7,345 nt of DNA from an uncultured Eubacteriales bacterium (GTDB taxonomy: Bacteria > Bacillota > Clostridia > Oscillospirales > Acutalibacteraceae): positions 1 through 7,345 of the forward strand of contig CAKSUE010000036.1 of NCBI GenBank assembly GCA_934501135.1. The letters are read 5' to 3'. The position numbers and the translations under genes were made by a program. The notes below the pieces were generated by a model. That model did no database searches. It saw nothing but the letters and a program-made list of their open reading frames with translations, and was not told where the DNA came from. Every line of letters starts with the position of its first letter. Positions within the stretch are counted from its first letter, which is position 1. Positions 6,474-7,345 of this stretch are shown piece by piece.

Positions 6474-7174
6474 TTTTTATCCCCCTTCTTATTATTAGCT
6501 CTTTCTTTTGCAATTTGATCAAAGTAAGGGATAACTCCTAATATAGGTATGTTATAATTATTTCCTAAATCTTCTTCATTTTTTACTTTTACATTGAGTA
6601 AATCTCTTAATAAAACTATAGCGCATGATAAAACTAAACCTAATAATAATCCTATAAAGCAATTTTTTGTAAAGCTAGGACTAGAAGGAGAACTGGGGAG
6701 AGGAGCGGAACTGACAATATTAAGTTTAGAAGATTGTTTTAACCCTTCAATTGTTTCTATAGCAACATTTGATGCAGTATCAGCTAAAATTTTTGATTTT
6801 ATCGGGGAATCTGTTTTAGCTGTTATACTAAAAATCTCTGTGTTATTTAACACTGCAAAAGTAATAGATTTTTTTATTTCACTTACTGACATGTCTACAT
6901 TAGCCTGGTTACTTACCTTTGTATAAAAATCCATAGTACTGAGCATTTCTATATAGGTATTTACAACTTTTTGTGCATAATTTAACTCATTTATATTGGT
7001 AGTTTCTTTTGTGCCGGAACTATCAACATATAGCTTTGTTGATGTAGTATACATAGGAGTTATAAAAAATTTTGTAATAATAAATGCAATTGCTAAACAA
7101 GATAGACTTATTGAGACAATTAGAATCCAGTTTCTTTTTAAAAGGAGAAATATTTTTTTTAAGTCAATTTCCAT
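6470..7174 (-). CDS. cpsC: CpsC/YveK-type Wzz-family membrane adaptor for the BY-kinase
   Basis: Polysaccharide co-polymerase that sets chain length or export and recruits and activates the cytoplasmic kinase. The 234 residues have the two-helix Wzz layout. A short cytoplasmic start leads to TM1 at about 16-34, followed by the Wzz signature PMYTTSTKLYV (P40, Y42). An extracytoplasmic domain of about 130 residues is mostly helical. A Pro-rich stretch, APLPSSPSSPSF, precedes TM2 at about 172-190. The cytoplasmic tail of about 44 residues contains NIPILGVIPYFDQ, the region that contacts the kinase in related systems. The protein has no ATPase domain, as expected when the kinase is separate. It is the first gene of a three-gene operon. 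The ATG at 7174 has only a weak ribosome binding site (GAG at 9 bases, AGGAAA further up), but no better start is visible upstream. Confidence 0.93.
   Translation of the reverse strand: MEIDLKKIFLLLKRNWILIVSISLSCLAIAFIITKFFITPMYTTSTKLYVDSSGTKETTNINELNYAQKVVNTYIEMLSTMDFYTKVSNQANVDMSVSEIKKSITFAVLNNTEIFSITAKTDSPIKSKILADTASNVAIETIEGLKQSSKLNIVSSAPLPSSPSSPSFTKNCFIGLLLGLVLSCAIVLLRDLLNVKVKNEEDLGNNYNIPILGVIPYFDQIAKERANNKKGDKK
6481..6487 (-). promoter_or_regulatory. Ribosome binding site of the BY-kinase gene
   Basis: On the minus strand AAGGGGG lies 7 bases before the ATG at 6473, inside the last codons of the adaptor gene. It supports this start and translational coupling through the ATGA overlap. 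Confidence 0.75.
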
Positions 7175-7210
7175 GCAGTCACACTCGTTTCCTAAATTAT
7201 TTACGATAAT

Positions 7211-7239
7211 ATTATATAGGATAGTACAAAAAAAATCAA
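7211..7239 (-). promoter_or_regulatory. Proximal sigma-A-type promoter of the cpsC-cpsD-cpsB operon
   Basis: On the minus strand TTGATT (7239-7234) and TATAAT (7216-7211) are separated by exactly 17 bases. Transcription would begin near 7204, about 30 bases before the adaptor start codon. The box quality, spacing and position make this the likely main promoter. Confidence 0.72.
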
Positions 7240-7269
7240 TTATAGACTTAAATTGTAGGAATTATTTAT

Positions 7270-7288
7270 TCAATATTAATAATATTGA
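7270..7288. repeat. 19-bp AT-rich palindrome upstream of the cps-type operon
   Basis: TCAATATT (7270-7277) and AATATTGA (7281-7288) form a perfect 8-bp inverted repeat around AAT. It touches the -10 box of the distal candidate promoter (7288-7293) and would cover its start site. The proximal promoter begins about 30 bases further downstream on the minus strand. The geometry suits a dimeric repressor site, but in such AT-rich DNA it could be chance. Confidence 0.45.
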
Positions 7289-7316
7289 CTATATCAGTTT
7301 CTTTATACGTTGTAAA
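7288..7316 (-). promoter_or_regulatory. Distal candidate promoter of the cps-type operon
   Basis: On the minus strand TTTACA (7316-7311) and TATAGT (7293-7288) lie 17 bases apart, each one base off consensus. Its start site would fall inside the palindrome at 7270-7288. With the proximal promoter it would make a tandem pair. Confidence is limited by the AT-rich background. Confidence 0.4.
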
Positions 7317-7345
7317 TAATTATAAATATTTGAGCAAATTAGCAT

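Larger units (their letters stand above)
7175..7345. other. Intergenic region upstream of the cps-type operon
   Basis: About 170 very AT-rich bases to the window edge. It holds the two minus-strand promoter candidates and the palindrome described separately. No credible coding sequence, RNA gene or terminator is seen. The plus-strand open frame across it has no recognisable protein features and runs antisense to the adaptor gene. Confidence 0.6.

Noticed and set aside
6594..6926. Plus-strand open frame of 110 codons opposite the CpsC-type gene
   Set aside because: Antisense shadow of a gene with clear Wzz topology and signature.
6996..7319. Plus-strand open frame of 107 codons running from the CpsC-type gene into the upstream spacer
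   Set aside because: It covers the start codon and promoters of the minus-strand operon, has no recognisable domain, and is a typical AT-rich chance frame.

Overview
The window is AT-rich throughout, with strong AGGAGG-type ribosome binding sites, U-tract terminators and TTGATN-N17-TATAAT promoters. Its gene content is typical of Gram-positive cell envelopes: an M23 hydrolase with LysM and G5 domains, a secreted CAP-domain protein, and a split CpsC/CpsD/CpsB tyrosine-phosphoregulatory set. Together these point to a low-GC Firmicute, most likely a member of the Clostridia. The genus cannot be fixed from the sequence.

Plus strand, 1-1811: a membrane-anchored M23 metallopeptidase of 584 residues. 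It has a long cationic cytoplasmic N-terminus, one membrane segment, a duplicated extracytoplasmic module, LysM, G5 and an intact peptidase domain. It ends in its own terminator. Plus strand, 1815-3998: a two-gene NAD salvage operon. A nicotinamidase-like cysteine hydrolase is followed after 11 bases by nicotinate phosphoribosyltransferase (pncB). Together they would convert nicotinamide to nicotinate and then to nicotinate mononucleotide (Preiss-Handler route). The hydrolase start is best placed at 1864, because a terminator and a promoter lie inside the longer reading frame that begins at 1759.

Plus strand, 3999-5044: a spacer with a good promoter, whose -35 box lies inside a small palindrome, drives a secreted CAP (SCP/YkwD-like) protein with a Ser/Pro/Asp-rich linker. 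A strong 12-bp hairpin follows. It can serve as a shared bidirectional terminator between this gene and the convergent minus-strand operon.

Minus strand, 7345-5062: a compact operon read from right to left, with two candidate tandem promoters, then a CpsC/Wzz-type membrane adaptor, a CpsD-type BY-kinase and a CpsB-type PHP-fold tyrosine phosphatase. The genes overlap or nearly abut. The module ends at the shared terminator with no glycosyltransferase genes after it, so it is a self-contained kinase/adaptor/phosphatase unit for polysaccharide chain-length or export control.

No RNA genes, CRISPR arrays, insertion sequences or phage genes were seen, and no gene-free stretch exceeds about 170 bases. 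Nothing here amounts to a clearly undescribed system. The best leads are the operator-like palindromes at two promoters, the stand-alone phosphoregulatory module, and the unassigned N-terminal half of the M23 protein.
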